Assembly (NCBI GenBank): GCA_965219015.1
Contig: CBDCNH010000005.1
Span: 186,001 to 250,000 of the forward strand
Source of the DNA: CBDCNH01 sp965219015
GTDB taxonomy: Bacteria > Pseudomonadota > Alphaproteobacteria > Rhodobacterales > Rhodobacteraceae
DNA length: 64,000 nt
Direction: 5' to 3'
Position 1 is the stretch's first letter. Every line of letters begins with the position of its first letter. Below are positions 25,677-33,478 of this stretch, one piece after another. The notes beneath the pieces were generated by a model, which saw nothing but the letters and a program-made list of their open reading frames with translations, ran no database searches and was not told the DNA's origin. The position numbers and the translations under genes are program-made.

Positions 25677-25752
25677 TGGTGGAGCCAAGGGGAATCGAAC
25701 CCCTGACCTCCTGAATGCCATTCAGGCGCTCTACCATCTGAGCTATGGCCCC
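25677..25752 (-). tRNA. tRNA-Ala (anticodon GGC)
   Basis: The minus strand folds as a full cloverleaf of 76 bases with encoded CCA. The acceptor stem GGGGCCA pairs with TGGCTCC (one G-T), the anticodon stem CCTGA/TCAGG encloses the loop ATGGCAT with anticodon GGC, and the T-arm has GGTTCGATTCC. It decodes GCC and, less well, GCT. Confidence 0.97.
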
Positions 25753-25822
25753 ACCGGGTGCCGCCACCGGCAGCGACCGCTTCTCTAGGCAGCCGCGCCG
25801 TGGGGGGCAAGGGCTTTCCGCG

Positions 25823-26164
25823 TCAGCCCTCGTCGTCCTCGCTGGCCACGTCCGTGAGGTCGTCGAGCGAGACGTTGTCGTCGTCGTCGTCCTCGAGAAG
25901 ATCGTCCTCGATCTCGGAATCCTCGCCGTCCTCCGTCTCGACGACGTCCTCGTCCGCATCGGTCTCGGCGTCCTCGATGACCGCTTCCTCGACCTTGGCG
26001 CGCACCACGCGGGGAGCGGCCGGTGCGGCTCCCTTGCGTCGCGGCACCTCGATGTCGACGACCTCGCCGGTGTAGGGGCTTACCACCGGCGACTTGTTGA
26101 GGTCATAAAAGCGCTTGCCGGTGGTCGGGCAAAGCCGCTTCGTTCCCCATTCTTCCTTCGACAT
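25823..26164 (-). CDS. TIGR02300 family protein (FYDLN acid protein)
   Basis: The 113-residue protein starts with the conserved block WGTKRLCPTTGKRFYDLNKSP and ends in a long acidic tail rich in Asp and Glu. This is the FYDLN acid family, found widely in alphaproteobacteria next to a tRNA-Ala gene; its function is not known. The ATG at 26164 has GAGAGG six bases upstream, which decides against the ATG at 26170. The acidic tail suggests binding to a basic partner, but this is inference. Confidence 0.85.
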   Translation of the reverse strand: MSKEEWGTKRLCPTTGKRFYDLNKSPVVSPYTGEVVDIEVPRRKGAAPAAPRVVRAKVEEAVIEDAETDADEDVVETEDGEDSEIEDDLLEDDDDDNVSLDDLTDVASEDDEG

Positions 26165-26274
26165 GATCATCCTCTCGGGCAGCGCCGGCTCTGGAAAGCA
26201 CCGGGACGTGCCATAGCCGCAGGGCGCTGTCAAATCCTGCGCGGCCCCGTTGGCAGGTCCGGCGCGGAACCGAT

Positions 26275-27000
26275 ATGATGCCCGCGATGAGCCGGCACAA
26301 GATCCCCGAGAGCGTCGTGCTGACCGGTTTGCCGGGGATCGAGGTGCGGCTCAAGCGGTCGATCCGCGCGCGGCGGCTGTCGCTCCGGGTGGGGCGCGCG
26401 GACGGGGCGGTGACGCTCACCCTGCCAAGCGACGTGGGGCTCGGCGAGGCGCTCAAGTTCGCGCAGGGGCACGCGGCGTGGATCGGAGCCGCAGTGGCCC
26501 GCGTGCCGTCACGGCAGGCGGTGGCGGCGGGCGGGACGCTGCTCTTCGAAGGATGGGCGCTGCCGGTCGAGGCCGCTCAAGTGCGCGCGCCGCTCCTGGA
26601 GGGCGGCGTGCTCCGGGTGCCGTGGCGCGGGCCGGCGGGGCCACGGGTGCGGGCGTGGCTGCGACAGGCGGCGCGCATCCGGCTGGAGGCGGCGGTCGCG
26701 CGGCACGCGGCGGCGCTGGGCCGCGTCCCGGGAACGATCGCGCTGCGCGATCCGCGGGCGCGCTGGGGGTCGTGCGCGGCGGATGGGCGGCTGATGTTCT
26801 CCTGGCGCCTCGTCATGGCGCCGCCCGACGTGCTCGACTACGTGGCGGCGCACGAGGTCGCGCATCTCGCGCGGATGGACCATTCGGCGGCGTTCTGGGC
26901 TGTGGTCGCGCGCCTCAGGCCCGATCATGCCGTGCAGAGCGGCTGGCTCCGGCGCGAGGGGCACCGGCTCCATGCCTGGGTGTTCGACGCTCAGGCGTGA
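26275..27000 (+). CDS. YgjP-like (DUF45) zinc metallopeptidase
   Basis: The protein of about 241 residues belongs to the YgjP/SprT-like metallopeptidase family. It has the RWGSC motif before the catalytic site, the zinc motif HEVAHLARMDHS (HExxH plus a downstream His) and a C-terminal WLRREGHRLHA end. Substrates are unknown in most bacteria. Three ATGs (26275, 26278, 26287) could start it. The 3' end overlaps the end of lpd by ten bases on the opposite strand. Confidence 0.82.
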   Translation: MMPAMSRHKIPESVVLTGLPGIEVRLKRSIRARRLSLRVGRADGAVTLTLPSDVGLGEALKFAQGHAAWIGAAVARVPSRQAVAAGGTLLFEGWALPVEAAQVRAPLLEGGVLRVPWRGPAGPRVRAWLRQAARIRLEAAVARHAAALGRVPGTIALRDPRARWGSCAADGRLMFSWRLVMAPPDVLDYVAAHEVAHLARMDHSAAFWAVVARLRPDHAVQSGWLRREGHRLHAWVFDAQA

Positions 27001-28382
27001 ATCGCCCCGACGCCGCAGGCGAGCGCCGCCTCGCGGACGGCCTCGGAATAGGTCGGATGCGCGTGGCAGGTGCGCGCCAGATCCTCCGCCGCGGCGCCGA
27101 ACTCCATCGCGACGCAGATCTCGTGGATGAGGTCGCCCGCCATCGGCCCCACGATATGCGCGCCGAGGATGCGGTCGGTCTCGGCGTCGGCGAGGATCTT
27201 CACGAACCCCTCCGCCGCGAGGTTGGCCCGCGCGCGACCGTTGCCGACGAAGGAGAACTTGCCCGTCCGGTAGCCACGGCCCTCGGCCTTCAGCGTCTCC
27301 TCGGTCTCCCCGACGCTCGCGACCTCGGGATGGGTGTAGATCACCGACGGGATGACGCGGTAGTTGACGTGACCCGCCTGGCCCGCGATCACCTCGGCGA
27401 CCGCCAGCCCCTCGTCCTCGGCCTTGTGCGCGAGCATCGGGCCTTCGATGGCGTCGCCGATGGCATAGACGGTCTTGAGGCTCGTCTGCCAGTGCGCGTC
27501 CACGGCGATCTGGCCGCGGCCCGTCATCTCGAGCCCGAGCGCGTCGACGCCGAGGCCCGTCACGTAGGGCCGGCGCCCGGTGGCGAGGAGCACGGCGTCG
27601 GCCTCGAGCGTGACCTCGCTGTCGTCGCGCCGGAGCTTGTAGCTCACGCGGGCGGTGCCGTCCTCGGCCACGCTCGCGCCCTGCACCGCGGCGCCGAGGA
27701 CGAAGGTGATGCCCTGCTTGGCGAGGATCTTCTGGAAGTTCCTCGCGACCTCGTCGTCGTTGCCGGGGATGATGCGGTCGAGGAACTCGACGACCGTGAC
27801 CTCCGACCCGAGCCGGGCGTAGACCGAGCCCATCTCGAGCCCGATCACGCCCGCGCCGATCACCACGAACCGTTTCGGGATGGCGCCGAGCGTCAGCGCG
27901 CCGGTGGAGGTGACGATCACCGTCTCGTCGACCTCGACGCCCTTCAGCGGGCTCGTCTCGGAGCCCGACGCGATCACGATCGCCTTGGCTTCGTGGGTTT
28001 CGTCGCCGACCTTGACCTGGCCTGCCGCCGGGATCGACGCCCACCCCTTGATCCAGTCCACCTTGTTCTTCTTGAAGAGGAACTCGACGCCGCGGGTGTT
28101 CTGCCCGACGACCTCGTCCTTGAAGGCGCGCATCCTGTCCCAGTCGACGGTCGGCGCCGGGGTCTCGATGCCCATCTTGGCGAAGTTCTCGTTCGCCTCG
28201 TGCAGCATCTCGGTGGCGTGCAGGAGCGCCTTCGACGGGATGCAGCCGATGTTGAGGCAGGTGCCGCCCAGCGTGTCGCGCCCCTCGACGCAGGCCGTTC
28301 GCAGGCCGAGCTGCGCGCAGCGGATGGCGCAGACGTAGCCGCCCGGACCGGAACCGATGACGATGACGTCGTAACTGGCCAT
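26991..28382 (-). CDS. lpd: dihydrolipoyl dehydrogenase (E3)
   Basis: E3 reoxidises the lipoyl arms of 2-oxoacid dehydrogenases with NAD. The 463-residue flavoprotein has the FAD motif GSGPGGYVCAI, the redox disulfide GGTCLNIGCIPSK, the NAD motif GAGVIGLEMGSV and the C-terminal HAHPTYSE with the catalytic histidine. It probably serves the SucAB complex encoded upstream, from which it is separated by the kup remnant and the manganese module. Confidence 0.96.
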   Translation of the reverse strand: MASYDVIVIGSGPGGYVCAIRCAQLGLRTACVEGRDTLGGTCLNIGCIPSKALLHATEMLHEANENFAKMGIETPAPTVDWDRMRAFKDEVVGQNTRGVEFLFKKNKVDWIKGWASIPAAGQVKVGDETHEAKAIVIASGSETSPLKGVEVDETVIVTSTGALTLGAIPKRFVVIGAGVIGLEMGSVYARLGSEVTVVEFLDRIIPGNDDEVARNFQKILAKQGITFVLGAAVQGASVAEDGTARVSYKLRRDDSEVTLEADAVLLATGRRPYVTGLGVDALGLEMTGRGQIAVDAHWQTSLKTVYAIGDAIEGPMLAHKAEDEGLAVAEVIAGQAGHVNYRVIPSVIYTHPEVASVGETEETLKAEGRGYRTGKFSFVGNGRARANLAAEGFVKILADAETDRILGAHIVGPMAGDLIHEICVAMEFGAAAEDLARTCHAHPTYSEAVREAALACGVGAIHA

Positions 28383-28448
28383 GAGCGTCTCCCTTGCGCG
28401 CCCGGCGCATATAGGCCGTGGGCGGGTCGAGATAAACCCGGAGCGGCG

Positions 28449-29110
28449 TCAGACCGCGATCTGGCGGCCGACCTCGACCGCGCGGTCGCGGGGCAGGGGG
28501 CAGAAGTTGGTCTTCTTGCCGTCGTCGCGGCGTCGGGGTCGCCGGTCGAGCGCGAGTGCCGGGAACGCGAGCGCGCGCGACGCGATGCGGATCGGCCGGC
28601 GTCCGCAGGAGGTCGGCATGGAGCGCTTCCGCCCCGGTGACGCAGCAAGGCGCGGATCGAGCGGGGCGAGGACGCGCGGAGCCTCGAAGCTGTGCCGCGC
28701 CCCGGTGATGCCGAGCACCAGGAGATCGCCGGGCTGATGATCGCGCCGCCGAAGAAGAGCGCCGCCCCTGCGACGCCGAGCGCGAACACCGCGTCCGACC
28801 GGCCCGGCGACGACCGCACGAGCGCGAAGAGCGACAGGATTTCGCCCTCGCCCCGATTGTCGGCGCGAAGACGACGTACTGCAGCGTCACGATGAGGACG
28901 AGCGCCCGGTTGGGGAGCGACACGACGCCGACGGTCCCGGTCGCGGTGAGGCCGTCGGCGGCCGCCGCGCAGAGCGCCTCGCGGAAGGCTTAGAGCGGGC
29001 TCGCGCCGATGTCCGCGCAGACCATCCCGACGGCCCGAGCGTGAGCGCGGCGTTGCGCTTGCCGGCCTCCGGCGCGGAGCACGCATCGAGCGAAGGGTTC
29101 GAGGAAAGGT
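28449..29110 (-). pseudogene. kup: decayed Kup-type potassium transporter gene
   Basis: Fragments of a KUP/HAK potassium uptake protein can be read in order on the minus strand. They are GKRNAALTLG, then AVGMVCADIGASPL followed by an in-frame TAA where Tyr is expected (AFREAL continues), then VSLPNRALVLIVTLQYVVF, ADNRGEGEILSLFALV with FFGGAIISPAIS, VTGAEALHADL, RRPIRIASRALAFPALALD, and a C-terminal LPRDRAVEVGRQIAV before the stop at 28449. Several frameshifts, one nonsense codon and large internal deletions leave about 210 of the usual 630 codons. The 5' boundary is approximate. This is a real pseudogene and cannot be blamed on one sequencing error. Confidence 0.8.
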
Positions 29111-29180
29111 CCGAGGGTCCGTCAGGGCTCGGTGCGGGCGTCGATGCGCCGCATCAGCCGCCCGTGCCGCGGTGTGGGCG

Positions 29181-29426
29181 TCAGAGCGTCGGGGTCACGA
29201 ACCGCGCGGTCACGGCGGCGCCAAAGCCCGTCACCCGGTCGAGCCAGGCCTGCGCGCGGCCGCGATCGTGGGCCTCGAAGAGGCAGGTCACGGTCGCAGG
29301 CTCGTCGACCGCGCGCCACATCTGCATCAGCGTGAGCCCGGCGGCGTCACGCTCCTCCCCCTCGCCGTCGAACGCGGCCTTCCAGTCGTCGTAGCCCGAT
29401 GTCGTGAACTCGGCGATGAGGTTCAT
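29181..29426 (-). CDS. small conserved protein of unknown function
   Basis: This 81-residue soluble protein (N-terminus MNLIAEFTTSGYDDWKAAFD) resembles small ferredoxin-fold-like dimers of the antibiotic biosynthesis monooxygenase or DUF3764 type, but no motif proves this. It lies 30 bases downstream of mntH on the same strand and may share its transcript. A GGGAAAG precedes the ATG. Confidence 0.6.
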   Translation of the reverse strand: MNLIAEFTTSGYDDWKAAFDGEGEERDAAGLTLMQMWRAVDEPATVTCLFEAHDRGRAQAWLDRVTGFGAAVTARFVTPTL

Positions 29427-29456
29427 GGCGCTTTCCCGGCTGCTTGCGGGCCCGTC

Positions 29457-30803
29457 TTACCCGAAGATCGTGTCGTAAAGGAGCTTGAAGTTGAGCACGA
29501 GGATCATTCCCGCAACGACCGAAGCGAGCGCCACGACGCCGCGCGGGATGGCGAGGCTTCCCATCAGCTTGCGGTCGGCGACGAACATCACGAGCGGCAC
29601 CACCGCGAACGGAAGCTGCATCGACAGGATCACCTGGCTCAGGATCAAAAGCTCGCCCGTGCCGCGCTCGCCGTAGAGCGCGGTCACGAAGACGACGGGA
29701 ATGATCGCGAGGCCGCGCGTGAGGAGCCGCCGCGCCCAGTTCGGGATCCGGAGGCGAAGGAACCCCTCCATCACGATCTGGCCCGCCAGCGTCGCCGTCA
29801 CGGTCGAGTTGACCCCGGACGCGAGGAGCGCGACGGCGAAGAGCGTCGAGGCGATCCCGAGGCCGAGAAGCGGCGACAGGAGGCGGTAGGCGTCCCCGAT
29901 CTCGGCGACGTCGCTGTGCCCGCTGCCGTGGAACGCGGCGGCCGCGACGATGAGGATCGCCGCGTTGACGAAGAGCGCCAGCATCAGCGCGATCGTGCTG
30001 TCCCAGGTGGCCCAGCGGATTGCGTCGCGGCGGCCGGGCTCGGTCCGCGGGTAGGCGCGGGTCTGCACGATCGACGAGTGCAGGTAGAGGTTGTGCGGCA
30101 TCACGGTCGCTCCGATGATGCCGATGGCGATGTAGAGCATCGCGGGGTTGGTCGCGACCTCGGTCGTTGGGACGAAGCCGCCGAGCACGGCTGCGACCGG
30201 CGGTGCGGCGGCGATGATCTGCACGAGAAAGCAGCCCGCGATGATGACGAGGAGCGCCACGACGAACGCCTCCAGCAGCCGGAAGCCGCGGTTCATCAGC
30301 ATGAGGACGAGGAACGCGTCGAGCGCCGTGATGATCGCGCCCGCGATGAGCGGGATGCCGAACAGGAGCTGCAGCGCGATCGCCGTGCCGATGACTTCGG
30401 CGAGGTCGCACGCGATGATGGCGAGTTCGCAGGCGATCCACAGCATGACGTTCACCGGCCGCGAATAGCGCGCGCGGCACGCCTGCGCGAGATCGAGCCC
30501 GGTGGCGATCCCGAGCCGCGCCGCGAGGGCCTGGAGCAGGATCGCCATCAGGTTGGAGAGCATGATGACGCTGAGGAGCGTGTAGCCGAACTGCGCGCCG
30601 CCCGCGAGGTCGGTCGCCCAGTTGCCGGGGTCCATGTAGCCGACCGAGACCATGTAGCCCGGACCCATGAACGCGAACAGGCGCCGCAGCCACGATCCGC
30701 GCGTCGGCACGCGAATGGACTCGTGAACCTCCGGGAGGCTGGGCCGTGCGTCGCCGGATCGGTCGAACTGCCAGTTGCGCGGCGACCGGGTCGTGGAGGA
30801 CAT
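29457..30803 (-). CDS. mntH: Nramp-family manganese transporter
   Basis: MntH imports Mn(II) with protons. The 448-residue protein has about eleven transmembrane segments. The first metal motif DPGN lies in GYMDPGNWATD and the second, MPHN, in GATVMPHNLYLHS; these two are the unwound-helix metal site of Nramp proteins. It is divergent from mntR, and an operator-like repeat lies between them, so repression by Mn-bound MntR is expected. Confidence 0.95.
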   Translation of the reverse strand: MSSTTRSPRNWQFDRSGDARPSLPEVHESIRVPTRGSWLRRLFAFMGPGYMVSVGYMDPGNWATDLAGGAQFGYTLLSVIMLSNLMAILLQALAARLGIATGLDLAQACRARYSRPVNVMLWIACELAIIACDLAEVIGTAIALQLLFGIPLIAGAIITALDAFLVLMLMNRGFRLLEAFVVALLVIIAGCFLVQIIAAAPPVAAVLGGFVPTTEVATNPAMLYIAIGIIGATVMPHNLYLHSSIVQTRAYPRTEPGRRDAIRWATWDSTIALMLALFVNAAILIVAAAAFHGSGHSDVAEIGDAYRLLSPLLGLGIASTLFAVALLASGVNSTVTATLAGQIVMEGFLRLRIPNWARRLLTRGLAIIPVVFVTALYGERGTGELLILSQVILSMQLPFAVVPLVMFVADRKLMGSLAIPRGVVALASVVAGMILVLNFKLLYDTIFG

Positions 30804-30856
30804 GCTGGGGACTCGGATTGGGAGCGGGTGCCGGCAACATGACCCACGGCTTCAGA

Positions 30857-30874
30857 TTATACAAGTTGCTATAA
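30857..30874. promoter_or_regulatory. predicted MntR operator and mntH -10 element
   Basis: The inverted repeat TTATA (30857-30861), eight bases, TATAA (30870-30874) lies in an AT-rich island between mntH and mntR. On the minus strand the left arm makes a perfect -10 box TATAAT (30856-30861) for mntH, so a regulator bound here would block RNA polymerase. Binding is inferred from position and symmetry. Confidence 0.5.
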
Positions 30875-30943
30875 GGTAGGCCATGAGCGTTTGTCGCGAT
30901 CGGCTGTGCGTGTTAAGACGTTGCGTGCAGGGCGGAGGGGCAC

Positions 30944-31405
30944 ATGGGACGCGCGAACCGACCTGGACGCGACGACACGTCGCTTCTCGACGCGGAGATT
31001 CACTCCGAGGGCTTTCGTGCCACGCGGGATGCCCGCCGCAGCGCGATCGTCGAGGACTATGTCGAGCTGATCGACGACCTGATCGCGGACGGCCGCGAGG
31101 CCCGGCAGGTCGATATCGCAGCACGGCTCGGCGTCGCGCAGCCGACGGTGGCGAAGATGCTCTCGCGGCTGACGGCGGACGGCCTGGTGACGCGGCGGCC
31201 CTATCGCGGCGTGTTTCTCACCGACGAGGGCCGGCGCGTCGCGGTTGACTGCCGCGAGCGGCACCGGATCGTGGAGACGTTCCTGCGCGTGCTCGGTGTC
31301 AGCGCGGAGACCGCCCGGATCGACGCCGAGGGCATCGAGCACCATGTCAGCCGTGAGACCGTCGCGGCGTTCGCGCGGGTCATCCGCGAGGCCGGCGAGG
31401 CGTAG
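30944..31405 (+). CDS. mntR: manganese-responsive DtxR-family regulator
   Basis: The 153-residue protein has a DtxR/MntR winged helix (AARLGVAQPTVAKMLSRLTADGLV is the recognition part, residues about 62-85) and the metal-binding dimerisation region with the MntR-type glutamate and histidine residues (RHRIVETFLRVLGV, EGIEHHVS). It lacks the SH3-like third domain of DtxR, which fits MntR. GGAGG lies five bases before the ATG. It is divergent from mntH. Confidence 0.9.
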   Translation: MGRANRPGRDDTSLLDAEIHSEGFRATRDARRSAIVEDYVELIDDLIADGREARQVDIAARLGVAQPTVAKMLSRLTADGLVTRRPYRGVFLTDEGRRVAVDCRERHRIVETFLRVLGVSAETARIDAEGIEHHVSRETVAAFARVIREAGEA

Positions 31406-31408
31406 GGC

Positions 31409-31819
31409 TCAGAAGAGCGCCGCGACCAGCATCAGCATCGTGGCGCCGAACCCCACGGCCCACACGACCGACCGCCACGGCACGAGCCCGAGCGCATAGG
31501 CCGGCACGTAGCAGACGCGGGCCGCAAGGTAGACCCAGGCTGAGCTGCGCGTGACCGGTGTCGAGGCGTCGCCCAGCGTGACGACGACGACGGCCAGCGT
31601 GAAGAGGACGAGCCCCTCGAAGTGGTTGGTCAGCGCCCGGTGCAGCCGCCCCGTCACGGGCGAGACCTGCTCCATCAGCGGCGTCCCCATGCGCTGCGGG
31701 TCACGGGGGGACATCGTCTTGGCGGTGCCGAGCTCGCGATTGGCCGGCACCGCCATCAGGACGAACTGCGCGCCCTGGAGAAGCCCCGCGAGGGCGAGGG
31801 CCGTGAGCTCGGGCGCCAC
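31409..31819 (-). CDS. MAPEG family membrane protein
   Basis: The 136-residue protein has four hydrophobic helices and the MAPEG pattern (GRLHRALTNHFEGLVLF in the second helix region). The family holds glutathione S-transferase-like membrane enzymes, and bacterial members are mostly uncharacterised. Translation starts at a GTG (31819). It begins 15 bases after the sucB stop and may be read through from the suc operon. Its end is convergent with mntR. Confidence 0.82.
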   Translation of the reverse strand: MAPELTALALAGLLQGAQFVLMAVPANRELGTAKTMSPRDPQRMGTPLMEQVSPVTGRLHRALTNHFEGLVLFTLAVVVVTLGDASTPVTRSSAWVYLAARVCYVPAYALGLVPWRSVVWAVGFGATMLMLVAALF

Positions 31820-31834
31820 CCGCCTGCCGACCGG

Positions 31835-33478
31835 CTAGAGATCCATCAGCAGCCGCCGCGGATCCTCCAGCGCTTCCTTGACGCGGACGAGGAACGTGAC
31901 CGCGCCCTTGCCGTCGACGACGCGGTGGTCGTAGCTGAGCGCGAGGTACATCATCGGCCGGATCACGATCTGGCCCGCGACGACGACGGGGCGCTCCTCG
32001 ATCTTGTGCATCCCGAGGATGCCCGACTGCGGCGGGTTCAGGATCGGCGAGGACATCAGCGAGCCGTAGACGCCGCCGTTCGAGATGGTGAAGCTGCCGC
32101 CCTGCATGTCGGCCATCGAGAGCTTGCCGTCGCGGGCCTTCACGCCCAGCGCCGCGATGGCCTTCTCGATCTCCGCGAACCCCATGCGGTCGGCGTCGCG
32201 CACCACGGGCACGACGAGGCCGGTCGGCGTGCCGACGGCGACGCCCATGTGGACGTAGTGCTTGTAGACGACGTCCGTGCCGTCGATCTCGGCGTTGACG
32301 TCGGGCACCTCCATCAGCGCATGGCAGCACGCCTTCACGAAGAACGACATGAAGCCGAGCTTCACGCTGTGCTTCTTCTCGAAGAGCTCCTTGTAGTCCG
32401 AGCGCAGCGCCATCACCGCCGACATGTCGACCTCGTTGTAGGTCGTCAGCATCGCGGCGGTGTTCTGCGCGTCCTTCAGCCGCCGCGCGATGGTCTGGCG
32501 GAGGCGGGTCATCTTTACCCGCTCCTCGCGTCCCGCGTCGTCGGCGGGGCGGGGCGGGGCCTTCGGCGCCGGCGCCTCGGGCTGGCGCGGCTGCGTCAGC
32601 GCGCGAAGCACGTCGCCCTTCATCACCCGCCCGTCGCGGCCGGTGCCCTCGACCTCGTCGTGCGCGAGCGCGTTCTCCGCCATGCGCTTCTTCGCCGACG
32701 GCGCGTCCTCGGGGTCGCGCTTCGGGGCGGCGGGCTCAGCGACAGGCCCGGTATCGGGGCCGCGGGCCTTGCCGTGCTCGACGCGCGCCTGCGGCTCGGG
32801 CTTGGCGGCCTCGGGCGGCGGCGCCTTCTCGTCGGCCTCGGCCGCGCCCGCGCCGGTCTCGATGACCGCGAGCCGCGCCGCGGCGGCAACGGTCTCGCCC
32901 TCGGCAGCGAGGATCTCGCGCAGGATGCCGCCGGCGGGCGAGGGCACCTCGACCGAAACCTTGTCGGTCTCGAGCTCGCACAGCATCTCGTCTACGGCCA
33001 CGGCGTCGCCCGGCTTCTTGAACCAGGTGGCGACCGTGGCCTCGGTGACGCTCTCGCCGAGCGTCGGCACGGTCACGTCGACGGTCTCGCCGCCCTTCGC
33101 CGGCGCAGGCTTCGGCGCCTTCCCGGACTTCGGGTCGGGCTTGGCTCCGGGCTTGGCTTCGGGCGTTGCTTCGGGCGTGGGCTCCGGCTCCTCCCGCGCC
33201 GCGCTCGCCTTCGGCGTCATTTCCTCCGGCCCGGCGTTGCCGGCGTCGGCGATCTGCGCCAGGAGCGCGTCGACGCCCACGGTGGCGCCTGTCTCGGCCA
33301 CGATCTCGGCGAGCGTGCCGGCGGCGGGCGAGGGCACCTCGACCGTCACCTTGTCGGTCTCGAGCTCGCAGAGCATCTCGTCGACCGCCACGTCGTCGCC
33401 GGGCTGCTTGAACCAGGTCGCGACCGTAGCCTCGGTGACGCTCTCGCCGAGCGTCGGCACGCGGACTTCAACGGACAT
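31835..33478 (-). CDS. sucB: 2-oxoglutarate dehydrogenase E2, two lipoyl domains
   Basis: SucB (OdhB) transfers succinyl groups from E1 to CoA. The 547-residue protein has two lipoyl domains (about residues 1-78 and 133-210), each with the lipoylation motif ELETDK, joined by Ala/Pro/Lys-rich linkers. A peripheral E3/E1-binding domain (SAKKRMAENAL) and the catalytic domain with SYDHRVVDG at the end complete it. Most relatives outside this group have a single lipoyl domain. The ATG directly follows the sucA stop codon. Confidence 0.96.
   Translation of the reverse strand: MSVEVRVPTLGESVTEATVATWFKQPGDDVAVDEMLCELETDKVTVEVPSPAAGTLAEIVAETGATVGVDALLAQIADAGNAGPEEMTPKASAAREEPEPTPEATPEAKPGAKPDPKSGKAPKPAPAKGGETVDVTVPTLGESVTEATVATWFKKPGDAVAVDEMLCELETDKVSVEVPSPAGGILREILAAEGETVAAAARLAVIETGAGAAEADEKAPPPEAAKPEPQARVEHGKARGPDTGPVAEPAAPKRDPEDAPSAKKRMAENALAHDEVEGTGRDGRVMKGDVLRALTQPRQPEAPAPKAPPRPADDAGREERVKMTRLRQTIARRLKDAQNTAAMLTTYNEVDMSAVMALRSDYKELFEKKHSVKLGFMSFFVKACCHALMEVPDVNAEIDGTDVVYKHYVHMGVAVGTPTGLVVPVVRDADRMGFAEIEKAIAALGVKARDGKLSMADMQGGSFTISNGGVYGSLMSSPILNPPQSGILGMHKIEERPVVVAGQIVIRPMMYLALSYDHRVVDGKGAVTFLVRVKEALEDPRRLLMDL

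Noticed and set aside
28381..28895. Small + strand open frames opposite the kup remnant
   Set aside because: They have no similarity to known families and cover exactly the recognisable kup fragments on the other strand.
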